From Halobellus limi (GTDB lineage Archaea > Halobacteriota > Halobacteria > Halobacteriales > Haloferacaceae), in the NCBI RefSeq assembly GCF_004799685.1, contig NZ_CP031312.1, positions 1 to 64,000 on the forward strand: a DNA stretch of 64,000 nt. Reading direction: 5' to 3'. The position numbers and the translations under genes were made by a program. The notes beneath the pieces were generated by a model. The model was given only the letters and a program-made list of their open reading frames with translations, had not been told where the DNA came from and ran no database searches. Of the stretch, positions 46,245 through 54,548 are shown piece by piece (position 1 is the stretch's first letter; the number at the start of each line of letters is the position of its first letter).

Positions 46245-47279
46245 CTATTTGAGGTAGTAGACGTTGGGGTCGGTCCCCTCGTCCTCTTTCAGTTGGAACG
46301 CCCGCGACGAGTCGGCCATCTTCGCCACGTCGCTGTCGGGATCGTCGAGGTCGCCCATGTTCCGGGCGTCGCCGATGCAGGTCTCGACGCAGGCCGGCTC
46401 CTCGCCGCGCTCCAGACGGTGCGTACAGAAACTGCACTTGCGGATGTTGCCGATCGGCGACTCCCCGTCCTCGCGCGGCCCCCGGTCGACGCCGTACTCG
46501 GGGCTCGTCACCTCGCCGGCCCCGTCGACCTCGTCGTCGTAGTCCCCGCCGAAGTCGAAGTATCGCGCGCCGTACGGACAGGCGATGTTGCAGTACCGAC
46601 AGCCGATACACCGGTCGTAGTCGATGTTGACCACGCCGTCGTCCATCTTGTACGTCGCCGAGACCGGACACACCTGCACGCAGGGCGGGTTGTCACACTG
46701 CATACACGGACGCGGGACGTTCGTCCGCGTGACGTTCGGGAACTCGCCGTGTTCCTCCTCCATCACGACGTTGTAGGAGACGCCCGGCGGGGTCCGGTTC
46801 TCGGACTTGCACGCGACCGTACAGGAGTCACAGCCGACGCACTTCTGGAGGTCGATCACCATCCCCCACTTCTCGTCGCCCGCGCCGATGCCGCCCTCGG
46901 AGCCGTCGCCCTCGACCTGTGCCGCCTCCGTCGACACCGCGTCCATCGACCCGACGGTACAGCTCAGCGACTCGGCCGTCTCCGTCGAGACGGTCTGGTC
47001 GCCGGCGTCGACCGCCGGGTTCGGCGTCTCCCGATACGCCGCACCGAACTCGTCGGCGGCGGCCTCGTCGTACTTCTCCCAGTACTCGTCGCCGGTGAGT
47101 TCACCGCGCGCGACGCGCTGTGCGTCCTCGGCCATCGCGATTCCGAGGTCGGTGTCCGCCTCGACGTCCGCGAGTTCGTCTCTCGGATCGGGACGCTCCT
47201 CTTCCACCATCGCGTCGAGGTCGGCCTTGCCGACGTTCGGGATTCCGGGGAGCGCGTCTCCGTCGTCTGTGGTACTCAT
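46245..47279 (-). CDS. Four-cluster ferredoxin subunit (DmsB/PsrB type) with a long N-terminal extension
   Basis: 344 residues. The four-cluster core begins at ~138: CVGCDSCTVAC (C147 on), CMQCDNPPCVQVCPVSATYK, CIGCRYCNIACPYGARYF, and CSFCTHR with CVETC. It carries electrons between Mo subunit and NrfD. The first ~138 residues are acidic and have no FeS motif and no Tat signal, so it must leave the cell by hitch-hiking with the Mo subunit. I use the ATG at 47279; a GTG three codons upstream is possible. First gene of the operon. The extension is unusual and unassigned. Confidence 0.88.
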   Translation of the reverse strand: MSTTDDGDALPGIPNVGKADLDAMVEEERPDPRDELADVEADTDLGIAMAEDAQRVARGELTGDEYWEKYDEAAADEFGAAYRETPNPAVDAGDQTVSTETAESLSCTVGSMDAVSTEAAQVEGDGSEGGIGAGDEKWGMVIDLQKCVGCDSCTVACKSENRTPPGVSYNVVMEEEHGEFPNVTRTNVPRPCMQCDNPPCVQVCPVSATYKMDDGVVNIDYDRCIGCRYCNIACPYGARYFDFGGDYDDEVDGAGEVTSPEYGVDRGPREDGESPIGNIRKCSFCTHRLERGEEPACVETCIGDARNMGDLDDPDSDVAKMADSSRAFQLKEDEGTDPNVYYLK

Positions 47280-47572
47280 CGCCACCACCCGTAGTCGGTC
47301 GTCTCGCCGACGAACGGCCGCGTCCGCGTCGGCGGATCACTCGTTGCGTTCATACACGTAAACGTACGCAGACACCCGTAGAAAGGGTCATACCAATACT
47401 GTTTGGATCGGGGCGGACCGGGCGCGGTTCGGGGCGCGTCGCGGCGCGCGAGTGCGACCGCGGACATTATCAGCGGGGAACGGTCACCTCCGTGTATGAA
47501 CGAGTCGTGTCGGCACGGACGGACGGTCGACGGGCGGGAGAGACCCGCCCGTCGGGGACGGACACGGATCGC
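47280..47572. other. Divergent intergenic region between the FeS subunit and the sensor-regulator gene
   Basis: 293 nt carrying both promoters. I see no strong TATA box or hairpin. The neighbourhood of 47380-47410 (CATACCAATACTGTTTGG) is the least GC-rich part. Confidence 0.4.
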
Positions 47573-49420
47573 ATGAACTGGATCATCGCCCTCTCGATCG
47601 CACTGCGGCTGCTCGGCGTGGGTTACTCGGTCCTGCTGCTCGCCCGTACCCGCGACCGACGGTTCGGCTTTCTGACGCTGCTTCTGTCGTTTATGACTCT
47701 TCGGCAACTGCTCACGGTGCGGACGGCGAACACCGGACTCGAAGAGCTTCCCGGGCTCGTCGTGAGCGGGCTCACCCTGCTGACGGTGTATTACCTCTCG
47801 GAGTACGTCGACGAAGAAGACGCCGTCAAGACACGGCTGCAGACGGTGAACGAGCGGCTCCGGAGCTTTCGGAAGGCCATCGAGCACGCCGGGCACGCGA
47901 TCTTCCTCACCGATCCTGACGGGACCATCGAGTACGCGAACCCGGCCGTCGAGTCGGTCACGGGATACGAGCCGGAGGAGGTGCTCGGCGAGAACCCGCG
48001 CCTCTGGCAGTCCGGAAAGCACGACGAGGCGTTCTACGCCGAGCTGTGGGAACAGATCGAGTCGGGAGCCGTCTGGGAGGGAGAGCTGACGAACCGACGG
48101 AAGTCGGGCGAGCTCTGCTGGATCGATGCGACGATCGCACCGATCACCGAGAACGGGGACGTCGAGCGCTACGTCGCGATCGAACGCGACGTCACCGAGC
48201 GAAAGGAGCGCGAGATGCGAATCGAGGGGCAGAACGAGCGTCTGACGCTACTGAACAACACGAACGAGGTTCTCCGCGACATCAACCGCGAGCTCGTCGC
48301 CGCGTCGACGCGCGAGGAGATCGAGTCGGCGGTGTGCGAACAGTTCGCCTCCTCGGACCTCTTCGACGCGGCGTGGATCGGCAGCCGGGGGCTCGTCGAC
48401 GCCACGGTGAGCCCGCGCTCGTGGGCCGGAACCGACGTCGACTCGGTCGACGGCCACGTCGAGGCGTTGTGTGCCGGCGACCGCACGCCGGTCGAGCGGG
48501 CGCTGGAGGGGGACGGTCCCGTCTTCACCGACAGCGGCGAGGACGTGTCGGAGACCCCAGACGGGGAACGGAGCGTCGTGGTTCCGCTCGCGTACCGCGG
48601 CGCGGAGTACGGCGTTCTCGTCGTCGTGACCGACAACCCGAACGCCTTCGATCAGGTCGAATGCGGGATCTTCGCCGAACTCGGTCGCACCGTCGCCGAC
48701 GCGATCAGCGCCGTCGAGAGCAAGCGAACGCTCGCTTCCGACAGCGTGACCGAACTGGAGTTCCAGTTGGCGGGCATCGACGAGCCGGTCGCGAATATGG
48801 CGGCACGCCTCGACTGTACGGTCACCGTCGAACACGTGGGGGCAACCGGCGACAGCGACCACGTTCAGTACGTGACCGTCGGGGACGGCGAGCCGGACGC
48901 CGTCACCGAGTACGCCGCCGAGGCCGATCACATCGACGCGGCACGACACCTCTACACGCACGGGGACCGTGCACTGTTCCGGCTGTCGGTCGACGGACAG
49001 TCGATCGTCGCGACGCTGGCACAGTACGGGGCGGGTGTCGAGTCGCTGTCGGTGTCCGGGACGAGCGGACGGTTGGTCGCACACGTCGCCAGTTCGAACG
49101 ACATCCGAACCGTCGTCGACGCGCTCCGGGCGACCTACGACGACCTGACGCTCGTCGCACAGCGCGAGTGCGAGCGAGACGTCCAGACCGAAGCCGGGTT
49201 CAGGAAGCAGCTATCAGGTATGTTGACAGACCGGCAGCGCGAAGCGGCGCGCACGGCGTACTTCGCCGGGTTCTTCGACTGGCCCCGCGAGCACAGCGGC
49301 GAGGAGGTCGCGTCGATGATGGACATCTCGCAGACGACGTTCACACAGCACCTCCGGGCGGCCGAAAAGAAGCTCTTCTCGGCGCTGTTCGAGGAGACGG
49401 TGGCGAATCAACTGGAGTGA
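47573..49420 (+). CDS. Membrane PAS-GAF-HTH_10 sensor-regulator (Bat-like)
   Basis: 615 residues. Two or three membrane helices (~1-75). PAS ~97-215 (AIEHAGHAIFLTDPDGTIEY, NPAVESVTGYEPEEVLGENP). A GAF-like domain ~230-385. A bacterio-opsin-activator-type middle region ~390-540. HTH_10 at the C-terminus (LTDRQREAARTAYFAGFFDW, ~547-566, and MMDISQTTFTQHLRAAEKKL). The family couples redox, light or ligand sensing directly to DNA binding. It is divergent from the Mo-enzyme operon, the most likely target. The start MNWIIALSIALRLLGVGYS gives a clean first membrane helix. Confidence 0.85.
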   Translation: MNWIIALSIALRLLGVGYSVLLLARTRDRRFGFLTLLLSFMTLRQLLTVRTANTGLEELPGLVVSGLTLLTVYYLSEYVDEEDAVKTRLQTVNERLRSFRKAIEHAGHAIFLTDPDGTIEYANPAVESVTGYEPEEVLGENPRLWQSGKHDEAFYAELWEQIESGAVWEGELTNRRKSGELCWIDATIAPITENGDVERYVAIERDVTERKEREMRIEGQNERLTLLNNTNEVLRDINRELVAASTREEIESAVCEQFASSDLFDAAWIGSRGLVDATVSPRSWAGTDVDSVDGHVEALCAGDRTPVERALEGDGPVFTDSGEDVSETPDGERSVVVPLAYRGAEYGVLVVVTDNPNAFDQVECGIFAELGRTVADAISAVESKRTLASDSVTELEFQLAGIDEPVANMAARLDCTVTVEHVGATGDSDHVQYVTVGDGEPDAVTEYAAEADHIDAARHLYTHGDRALFRLSVDGQSIVATLAQYGAGVESLSVSGTSGRLVAHVASSNDIRTVVDALRATYDDLTLVAQRECERDVQTEAGFRKQLSGMLTDRQREAARTAYFAGFFDWPREHSGEEVASMMDISQTTFTQHLRAAEKKLFSALFEETVANQLE

Positions 49421-49449
49421 CGTGGCCGCGATACGGACCCGAGCGTACG

Positions 49450-50298
49450 TCACTCGGCGCGGAGTCGGACCGTGACTCCGTCGGGAGCCTCGAACTCGAT
49501 GCCACCGTCGCGCTCGGCGACAGCGACGTCGGCGCCGGCGAGGCGCTCGCGAACCGCACGCACCGCGGCGTCGTCGGGGACCAGCACCTCGAACCACGCC
49601 AGGCCGCGACCGCCCGCGGGGGAGGACCGCCCGTTCCAGGCGTTGAGTCCGAGGTGGTGGTGGTACCCGCCGGCGGCGACGAAAAGCGCCGCCCCGGCGT
49701 CCATCCGCACTTCGAATCCGAGCGTCTCGACGTAGAAGTCGCGGGCGGTCGGCACCGACGTGACCTCCAGGTGGACGTGCCCGAGCGTGGTCCCCTCGGG
49801 CGCGGTCGATCCGCCGTTCGACTCGGCGGCGATGTCGTCGAGATCGAGCGGGCGAGTCGCCATTTCGACGCCGCCGTCTGCCGTCCGCGGCCACTCCGCT
49901 CGCGGCCGGTCGCGGTAGATCTCGACGCCGTTCCCCTCCGGGTCCGAGAGGTAGAGCGCCTCGCTCACGTCGTGGTCCGACGCGCCGTCGAGCGTCCAGC
50001 CGTCGCTGATCCGTTCGAGCGCCGCCCCCAGCGCCGCGCGCGAGGGGAGGCGGAACGCGTTGTGGAACAGCCCCGCCTGATCGCGACCGCGGGGCGGGGC
50101 GTCCGCGTCACGGCGCAGGACGAGAAGCGGCGTGCCGTCGACGCCGAGCGTCGCGGTTCCGTCGTCCCGTGCGAGAACCGCGAGGCCGACGACTGTCCGG
50201 TAGAACTCGGTCACCGCGTCGAGGTCGTGGACGGAGAGCGCGGTGCGACCGAGTCGCGTCTCCGGGGGGAGCGAGGGAGAGTCTGCGGAGCCTGTCAT
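49450..50298 (-). CDS. Two-domain VOC protein (catechol dioxygenase/glyoxalase fold)
   Basis: 282 residues. VOC domain 1 (~12-130: LGRTALSVHDLDAVTEFYRT, then YLSDPEGNGVEIYRDR with the metal-site Glu) and domain 2 (~165-282: TLGHVHLEVTSVPTARDFYV, GGYHHHLGLNAW, FEAPDGVTVRLRAE). Two tandem VOC modules, as in CatE-like extradiol dioxygenases. The His and Glu positions are in place, so a metal enzyme is likely. Substrate unknown. I start at the ATG at 50298; an upstream ATG would add 11 residues. Not obviously in an operon. Confidence 0.82.
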   Translation of the reverse strand: MTGSADSPSLPPETRLGRTALSVHDLDAVTEFYRTVVGLAVLARDDGTATLGVDGTPLLVLRRDADAPPRGRDQAGLFHNAFRLPSRAALGAALERISDGWTLDGASDHDVSEALYLSDPEGNGVEIYRDRPRAEWPRTADGGVEMATRPLDLDDIAAESNGGSTAPEGTTLGHVHLEVTSVPTARDFYVETLGFEVRMDAGAALFVAAGGYHHHLGLNAWNGRSSPAGGRGLAWFEVLVPDDAAVRAVRERLAGADVAVAERDGGIEFEAPDGVTVRLRAE

Positions 50299-50363
50299 CG
50301 TCCCGACTAGGTATCCCCGCTGGGAATCCATTTCGATTCGGGAGGCGGTTCCGGATCCGTCTC

Positions 50364-50445
50364 ACACTGATCACTCTCACTTTGTACCGCCGAGCGCCAC
50401 CCCCGTTGCCGGCGTTCGGTGGGAAGAGACGAGAGTAATCAGTGT
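50364..50445 (-). repeat. Stop-anchored palindromic repeat, copy C
   Basis: 82-bp palindrome: outer arms ACACTGAT / ATCAGTGT with CACTCTC / GAGAG next, inner CCGCCGAGCGCCACC / GGCGTTCGGTGGG. It sits between the VOC gene start and the ccdA stop; its last base on the + strand is complementary to the final A of the ccdA TGA. The outer pair is C/G here where copies A and B have T/A, again with both arms changed. Confidence 0.85.
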
Positions 50446-51098
50446 CACAGCACGTCGAGGACGACGACGGAGAGGTAGATCTGTCCCAGTCCGGCGACGA
50501 CGAGCAACGCGCCGGCGGCCTGCTTCAACCGTCCGGAGTACCCGCCGAACGAGCGCCAGGCGTCCACACCGGCGTCCGAGAGGAGGGTCACGCCGAGCAG
50601 CGGAACGGCGACCGTCGCGGCGTAGGTCCCGAGGACGACGAGCCCCCGCGTCGGAGCGAGCGACGACGCCTGCGCGACGACGCCCAGAAACAGCGGCACG
50701 ACACAGCCCGCCGCCGCGAGCGCGTAGACGGCGCCGAAGACGCCGAAGCCGAGAAGCGACTCGGGGCGTTTCGGGAGCGGGATCGTCGGCGACGCGCGAC
50801 CGGTGAGGACGAGCAGTCCGAAGACGACGAGGAGGCCGCCGATGACGGGTTCGAAGAGCGGGAGGACCGACGTGAGGCGCCGGCCGACCGCGAACACGAG
50901 CGCGGCGATTCCGCCGAGTGCGACCACCGCGCCCGTCGCCGCCGTGAGTCCGGAGACCACCGCCGGGGGGCGGTCGTCCTGCTGGAGGTAGAACCCGACG
51001 TAGCCGGGAAGCAGCGGGAACGCACAGGGGGCGAAGAATGTGGTGAGTCCCGCGCTGGCGGCGAAGGCGACGGCGCCGAGGAAGGCCGCGGAACTCAC
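50445..51098 (-). CDS. ccdA: CcdA-type membrane thiol transporter
   Basis: 217 residues, six helices, GTG start overlapping the TlpA stop (GTGA). Redox cysteines lie in TTFFAPCAFPLLPGYVGFYL and AAAGCVVPLFLGV, the pair that moves reducing equivalents across the membrane. CcdA keeps extracytoplasmic thioredoxin-like proteins reduced for haem ligation or copper-site assembly. The partners here are TlpA and Sco1. Its stop abuts palindrome copy C. Confidence 0.88.
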   Translation of the reverse strand: MSSAAFLGAVAFAASAGLTTFFAPCAFPLLPGYVGFYLQQDDRPPAVVSGLTAATGAVVALGGIAALVFAVGRRLTSVLPLFEPVIGGLLVVFGLLVLTGRASPTIPLPKRPESLLGFGVFGAVYALAAAGCVVPLFLGVVAQASSLAPTRGLVVLGTYAATVAVPLLGVTLLSDAGVDAWRSFGGYSGRLKQAAGALLVVAGLGQIYLSVVVLDVL

Positions 51099-51634
51099 GG
51101 CTCTTCGAGCACCCGATCCAGTTCGGTCCGGATCGTGTCGGCGAGCGTGAGGCCGGCCTTCTGCCAGCGGATCGTCCCCGAGGCGTCCGCGACGGCGTGA
51201 TACGGGATGCCGCCGGCACCAAGTGCTGCCATCAAGTCGCTGTCGGGGTCGACGCCGACGGTCCACGCGCCGTGGTGGCGGCGCCACCAGGCGCGGACGT
51301 CCCGTTCGGTGAGCGTCCCGCCCAGCCGCTCGTTCGTGATCGAGACGAACGCCACCCGATCGCCGTACTCCTCGTGGACGGTCGAGAGCACGTTCATCTG
51401 TTCCTTGCAGGGCGCACACCACGTCGCGAAGAGGTCGATGAACGTCGGCGTTCCCTCCTGGGGAACCGTGATCTCGCCCGCCTCGGACCCCGGCGCGTCG
51501 ATCGTCTCGAAGGTGAGCGGAAGCCCCGAGGAATCCTCACCCGTCGGGGAGGGGAGGCCGCCGCGGACGGCGAGGACGCTCCCGCCGGTGAGTCCGAGGC
51601 CGCCGATCGCCGTCAGGAGTTGTCGTCGGTTCAT
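51095..51634 (-). CDS. TlpA/ResA-like thioredoxin-fold protein
   Basis: 179 residues. An Arg-Arg-containing signal segment (MNRRQLLTAIGGLGLTGGSV) suggests Tat export. The thioredoxin domain has TWCAPCKEQM (C73, C76) and the cis-Pro in GGIPYHAV. It acts outside the membrane as a disulfide reductase, with CcdA as electron source. It overlaps ccdA by 4 nt and follows the Sco1 gene by 21 nt. Confidence 0.9.
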   Translation of the reverse strand: MNRRQLLTAIGGLGLTGGSVLAVRGGLPSPTGEDSSGLPLTFETIDAPGSEAGEITVPQEGTPTFIDLFATWCAPCKEQMNVLSTVHEEYGDRVAFVSITNERLGGTLTERDVRAWWRRHHGAWTVGVDPDSDLMAALGAGGIPYHAVADASGTIRWQKAGLTLADTIRTELDRVLEEP

Positions 51635-51655
51635 TGGATGGATACGGCGGAAGGG

Positions 51656-52321
51656 CTACCCGTTCCGGACGGTTTCGAGGTCGTCGATCAGCCGTTCCGG
51701 GTCCGGCGAGTCGGTCCGGTAGGCCCGCTCGACGTAGCCGTCGGCGTTCACGAGGTAGGTCATCGCCGAGTGGGCGAACATGTACATATCCATATCGTCG
51801 GGGTGCGTGCGCTCGAACGTGACGCCGAACTCCTCCTCGACGGTCGCCTTCGCGCGCTCGACGGACGACGGACGCAGGAAGCGCCAGTTGCCGGCGTCGA
51901 GGGCGACGTTCATCTCTCCGGCGTAGGTTTCGAGGCGCTCGGCGTCGTCGCGCTCCGGGTCGAACGTCACCGGGAGGAAGGTCACCTCGTCGGCGTACTC
52001 CTCCCGGATCGAGTGCGTCTGCACGTTCCGCATCGACTGGATCAAGACCGGACAGACCGTGTTGCAGTGGCTGTAGAAGAACGTGTAAAGCGACGGCGTG
52101 TCGACCGAGCGGGTCGCGACCTCGGCGTCACCGATCGGGTCCGGCAGCGTCACGTCGGGAATCCGCTGGCCCCACGCGGGGTAGGGGAGTTCCTCGCTCG
52201 TGTACTCGCGGTCCGGTTCCGGGAGGACCACGTCGGGGTTCGAGTCAGAGAGGCCGAGACAGCCCGCGGTGCCGGCGAGGCCCGCGCCCGCGGCGCCCTG
52301 GAGGAAGGTCCGTCGTTGCAT
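51656..52321 (-). CDS. Sco1/SenC-family lipoprotein
   Basis: 221 residues. Twin-arginine start MQRRTFLQG with lipobox TAGC (C21). Copper ligands C86-NTV-C90 (YSHCNTVCPV) and a late His in MFAHSAMTYLV (~181-191). The insert DERDDAERLETYAGEM-type region is normal for the family. Sco1 helps build the CuA centre of haem-copper oxidases. With TlpA and CcdA downstream it forms a cytochrome-oxidase assembly set; no oxidase genes are in view. Confidence 0.9.
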   Translation of the reverse strand: MQRRTFLQGAAGAGLAGTAGCLGLSDSNPDVVLPEPDREYTSEELPYPAWGQRIPDVTLPDPIGDAEVATRSVDTPSLYTFFYSHCNTVCPVLIQSMRNVQTHSIREEYADEVTFLPVTFDPERDDAERLETYAGEMNVALDAGNWRFLRPSSVERAKATVEEEFGVTFERTHPDDMDMYMFAHSAMTYLVNADGYVERAYRTDSPDPERLIDDLETVRNG

Positions 52322-52454
52322 TCTGGGTGTATTGTGTCAGGTTCGCACGGCTATAAGCGAAGCGGTCGGTTCCCAACGAGTGAAAACGGTCGAGATCGTC
52401 CGAAGTCGTCCGAGAGAGGGTCCGATTTCGGGCGGACGGCGTCTAAACGAACGA

Positions 52455-52473
52455 AGGGAAGGGAAGGGAAGGG
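52455..52473 (+). other. G-quadruplex-like tract GGGAAGGGAAGGGAAGGG
   Basis: Four GGG runs spaced by AA on the + strand, just beyond the 3' end of the GH42 gene (minus strand). The minus-strand transcript carries the C-rich side. Possible replication or termination element, or chance repeat. Confidence 0.6.
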
Positions 52474-52478
52474 AGTGG

Positions 52479-54545
52479 CTATCGGAGCGAGACGTCCGCC
52501 AGTTCGGCATCGACGACGCCGACGTCGAAGCCGGGGATCGACGGATCGCCGACGTGCCATGTCGCGTCGGATCCGACGTCGACGTCGACGGGGTCGGAAC
52601 CGAAGTTGAGGAGCCACACGTACCCGTCGCGCGCGGTGACGCGGACGGTCTCGGGGAACCGCTCGGCGTGGGAGACGCCCGCCCGGTCGAGGAGGTCGAC
52701 GACGAGCGCGTCGGCGAGGTCGGCCTCGGGCCAGACGCCGCAGTAGGTCACGGAGCCATCGCCGAAGGCGTTGTCGAGGATCGCGGGACGCTCGGCCGCG
52801 ACGCCGGCGGTGTACTCGCCGACCGCCGTCCCCCCGTCGGGAGCGAGCCACTCGGCCCACGTCCGGAAGTCGTACTCGTCGCCGCGGTACGAGAGTCGCG
52901 TCTCGATCGAGTCGGGGAGGCTCTCGTGTTGATCGACGCGCCCGCCGACGAGGTCGGCGAACGGGCCGGGCGCGAGGTCCGACTGGAGGCGATTCCCGGG
53001 GAGTTTGTACCCGGTTCGCGGGCCGACGAGCAGGTGACCGCCGTCGGCGACGTACGCCTCGAACTGGCCCGCGATCGACCCGTCGGCGAGGTGGACCGTC
53101 GGCGCGACGACGGCGTCGTAGCCGTCGAGGTCGACGTCAGCGCCGGGCGAGACGTCGACGACGTCGACCTGGAGACCCCGGGCGCGGAGCGCGCGGTAGA
53201 ACGCGCCCACGAGGCCCCAGTAATCGAACTCCGGGGCGTGGGGCTGTGCGGAGAGCGCCCAGAGGTCGTCGTACGAGAAACACAGCGCGACGGGCGCGTC
53301 GACGCCGTCGAGTTCGCCGAGTGCCTCGAACTCGGCGGCCGCGCGTTCGGCGTCCTGATACCCGCGGTCGGGCGAGCCGTCGTGCTTCCGCAGGCCCGCG
53401 TGGTACTGTTCCTGGCCCTGCCGACAGCGGCGCCACCGGAAGTAGGAGACGACGTTCGCGCCGTGGGCGACGGCCTGGTGGGCCCACAGCCGCATCGCGC
53501 CCTCGCCGGGCTGCGGACAGCGCGGCGGCCAGTTGACGTCGCCGGGCTGTTGCTCCATCACCCAGAAGCCGTTCGGGCCGCGGTAGAGGTCGTGGTTGAG
53601 GCTCACCTGGTCGGGGTCGCCGGCGCGGAGTCGGTCGTCGGTGACCGCCTCCGTGTTCCGATCCTGCGCGAAGCCCGTGGGGTAGGAGTCCCAGGTGGCG
53701 AAGTCGAGCGCGTCGCCGACGCTGAAGGCGTCCAGCGTGTCGAAGTGGCCCATGAAGTTGTGCGTCACGAACCACTCGTCGTTCGCCTCGCGGATGATCT
53801 CGGCCTGCAGCTGGTTGTAGTCGACGACGCTCCCGTTGGCGAACCGGGCGTAATCCAGCAGGCGCGAGGGGTGGTGTTCCGCCGCGGTGTGGCGCGGCGG
53901 GTCGATTTCGTCGAAGGAGCCGTACCGCTGGCTCCAGAACGCCGTCCCCCACGTCTCGTTGAGAGCGTCGACGTCCCCGTACCGCTCGCGGCACCACTCG
54001 CGGAACGCCGCCGCGCAGTCCTCGCAGTAGCAGCGGACGGTCTCGTGGCAGCCGTACTCGTTGTCGGTCTGCCAGCCGACGACCGCGTCGACGTCGGCGT
54101 AGCGCTCCGCCATCTCCCGCGCGATCCGCGCGGACTCCTCCCGGTAGACGTCGGAGTTGAAGCAGTAGTGGCGGCGGCTCCCGAACGCGCGGGTCGTCCC
54201 GTCGGGCTCCACCTGGAGGATCTCGGGACGTTCGTCGACCAGCCACTTCGGCGGCGTCGCCGTCGGGGTACACAGGACGACGTCGATGCCCGCGTCGGAG
54301 AGCAGCGAGACGGCGGTGTCGAGCCACTCGAAGTCGAACTCGCCGCGTTCGGGTTCGAGCCGTCCCCACGAGAACTCGGCCATCCGGACCACGTCGATGC
54401 CCGCCTCGGCCATCTGCCGGACGTCGGTCTCCCAGCGCTCGCGGGGCCAGTGTTCGGGGAAGTAACAGACGCCGATCCGCGGGGTCGCCGCGGCTGTAGC
54501 GGGCGCGCGATTCGTTCCGTCGTCGGTGTCGATGTCGTCAGTCAT
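52479..54545 (-). CDS. GH42 beta-galactosidase
   Basis: 688 residues, three-domain GH42. Acid/base Glu E163 in WQTDNEYG and nucleophile Glu E331 in WVMEQQPGDVNWP. Cysteines C128, C172, C174 and C177 (CYCEDC) match the zinc site of Thermus GH42 in spacing. YFRWRRCRQGQEQYHAGL (~375) is also typical. It hydrolyses beta-galactosides. No signal peptide, so it acts inside the cell on imported oligosaccharides. Last gene of the galactoside operon, 3 nt after GH36. Confidence 0.92.
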   Translation of the reverse strand: MTDDIDTDDGTNRAPATAAATPRIGVCYFPEHWPRERWETDVRQMAEAGIDVVRMAEFSWGRLEPERGEFDFEWLDTAVSLLSDAGIDVVLCTPTATPPKWLVDERPEILQVEPDGTTRAFGSRRHYCFNSDVYREESARIAREMAERYADVDAVVGWQTDNEYGCHETVRCYCEDCAAAFREWCRERYGDVDALNETWGTAFWSQRYGSFDEIDPPRHTAAEHHPSRLLDYARFANGSVVDYNQLQAEIIREANDEWFVTHNFMGHFDTLDAFSVGDALDFATWDSYPTGFAQDRNTEAVTDDRLRAGDPDQVSLNHDLYRGPNGFWVMEQQPGDVNWPPRCPQPGEGAMRLWAHQAVAHGANVVSYFRWRRCRQGQEQYHAGLRKHDGSPDRGYQDAERAAAEFEALGELDGVDAPVALCFSYDDLWALSAQPHAPEFDYWGLVGAFYRALRARGLQVDVVDVSPGADVDLDGYDAVVAPTVHLADGSIAGQFEAYVADGGHLLVGPRTGYKLPGNRLQSDLAPGPFADLVGGRVDQHESLPDSIETRLSYRGDEYDFRTWAEWLAPDGGTAVGEYTAGVAAERPAILDNAFGDGSVTYCGVWPEADLADALVVDLLDRAGVSHAERFPETVRVTARDGYVWLLNFGSDPVDVDVGSDATWHVGDPSIPGFDVGVVDAELADVSLR

Positions 54546-54548
54546 AGC

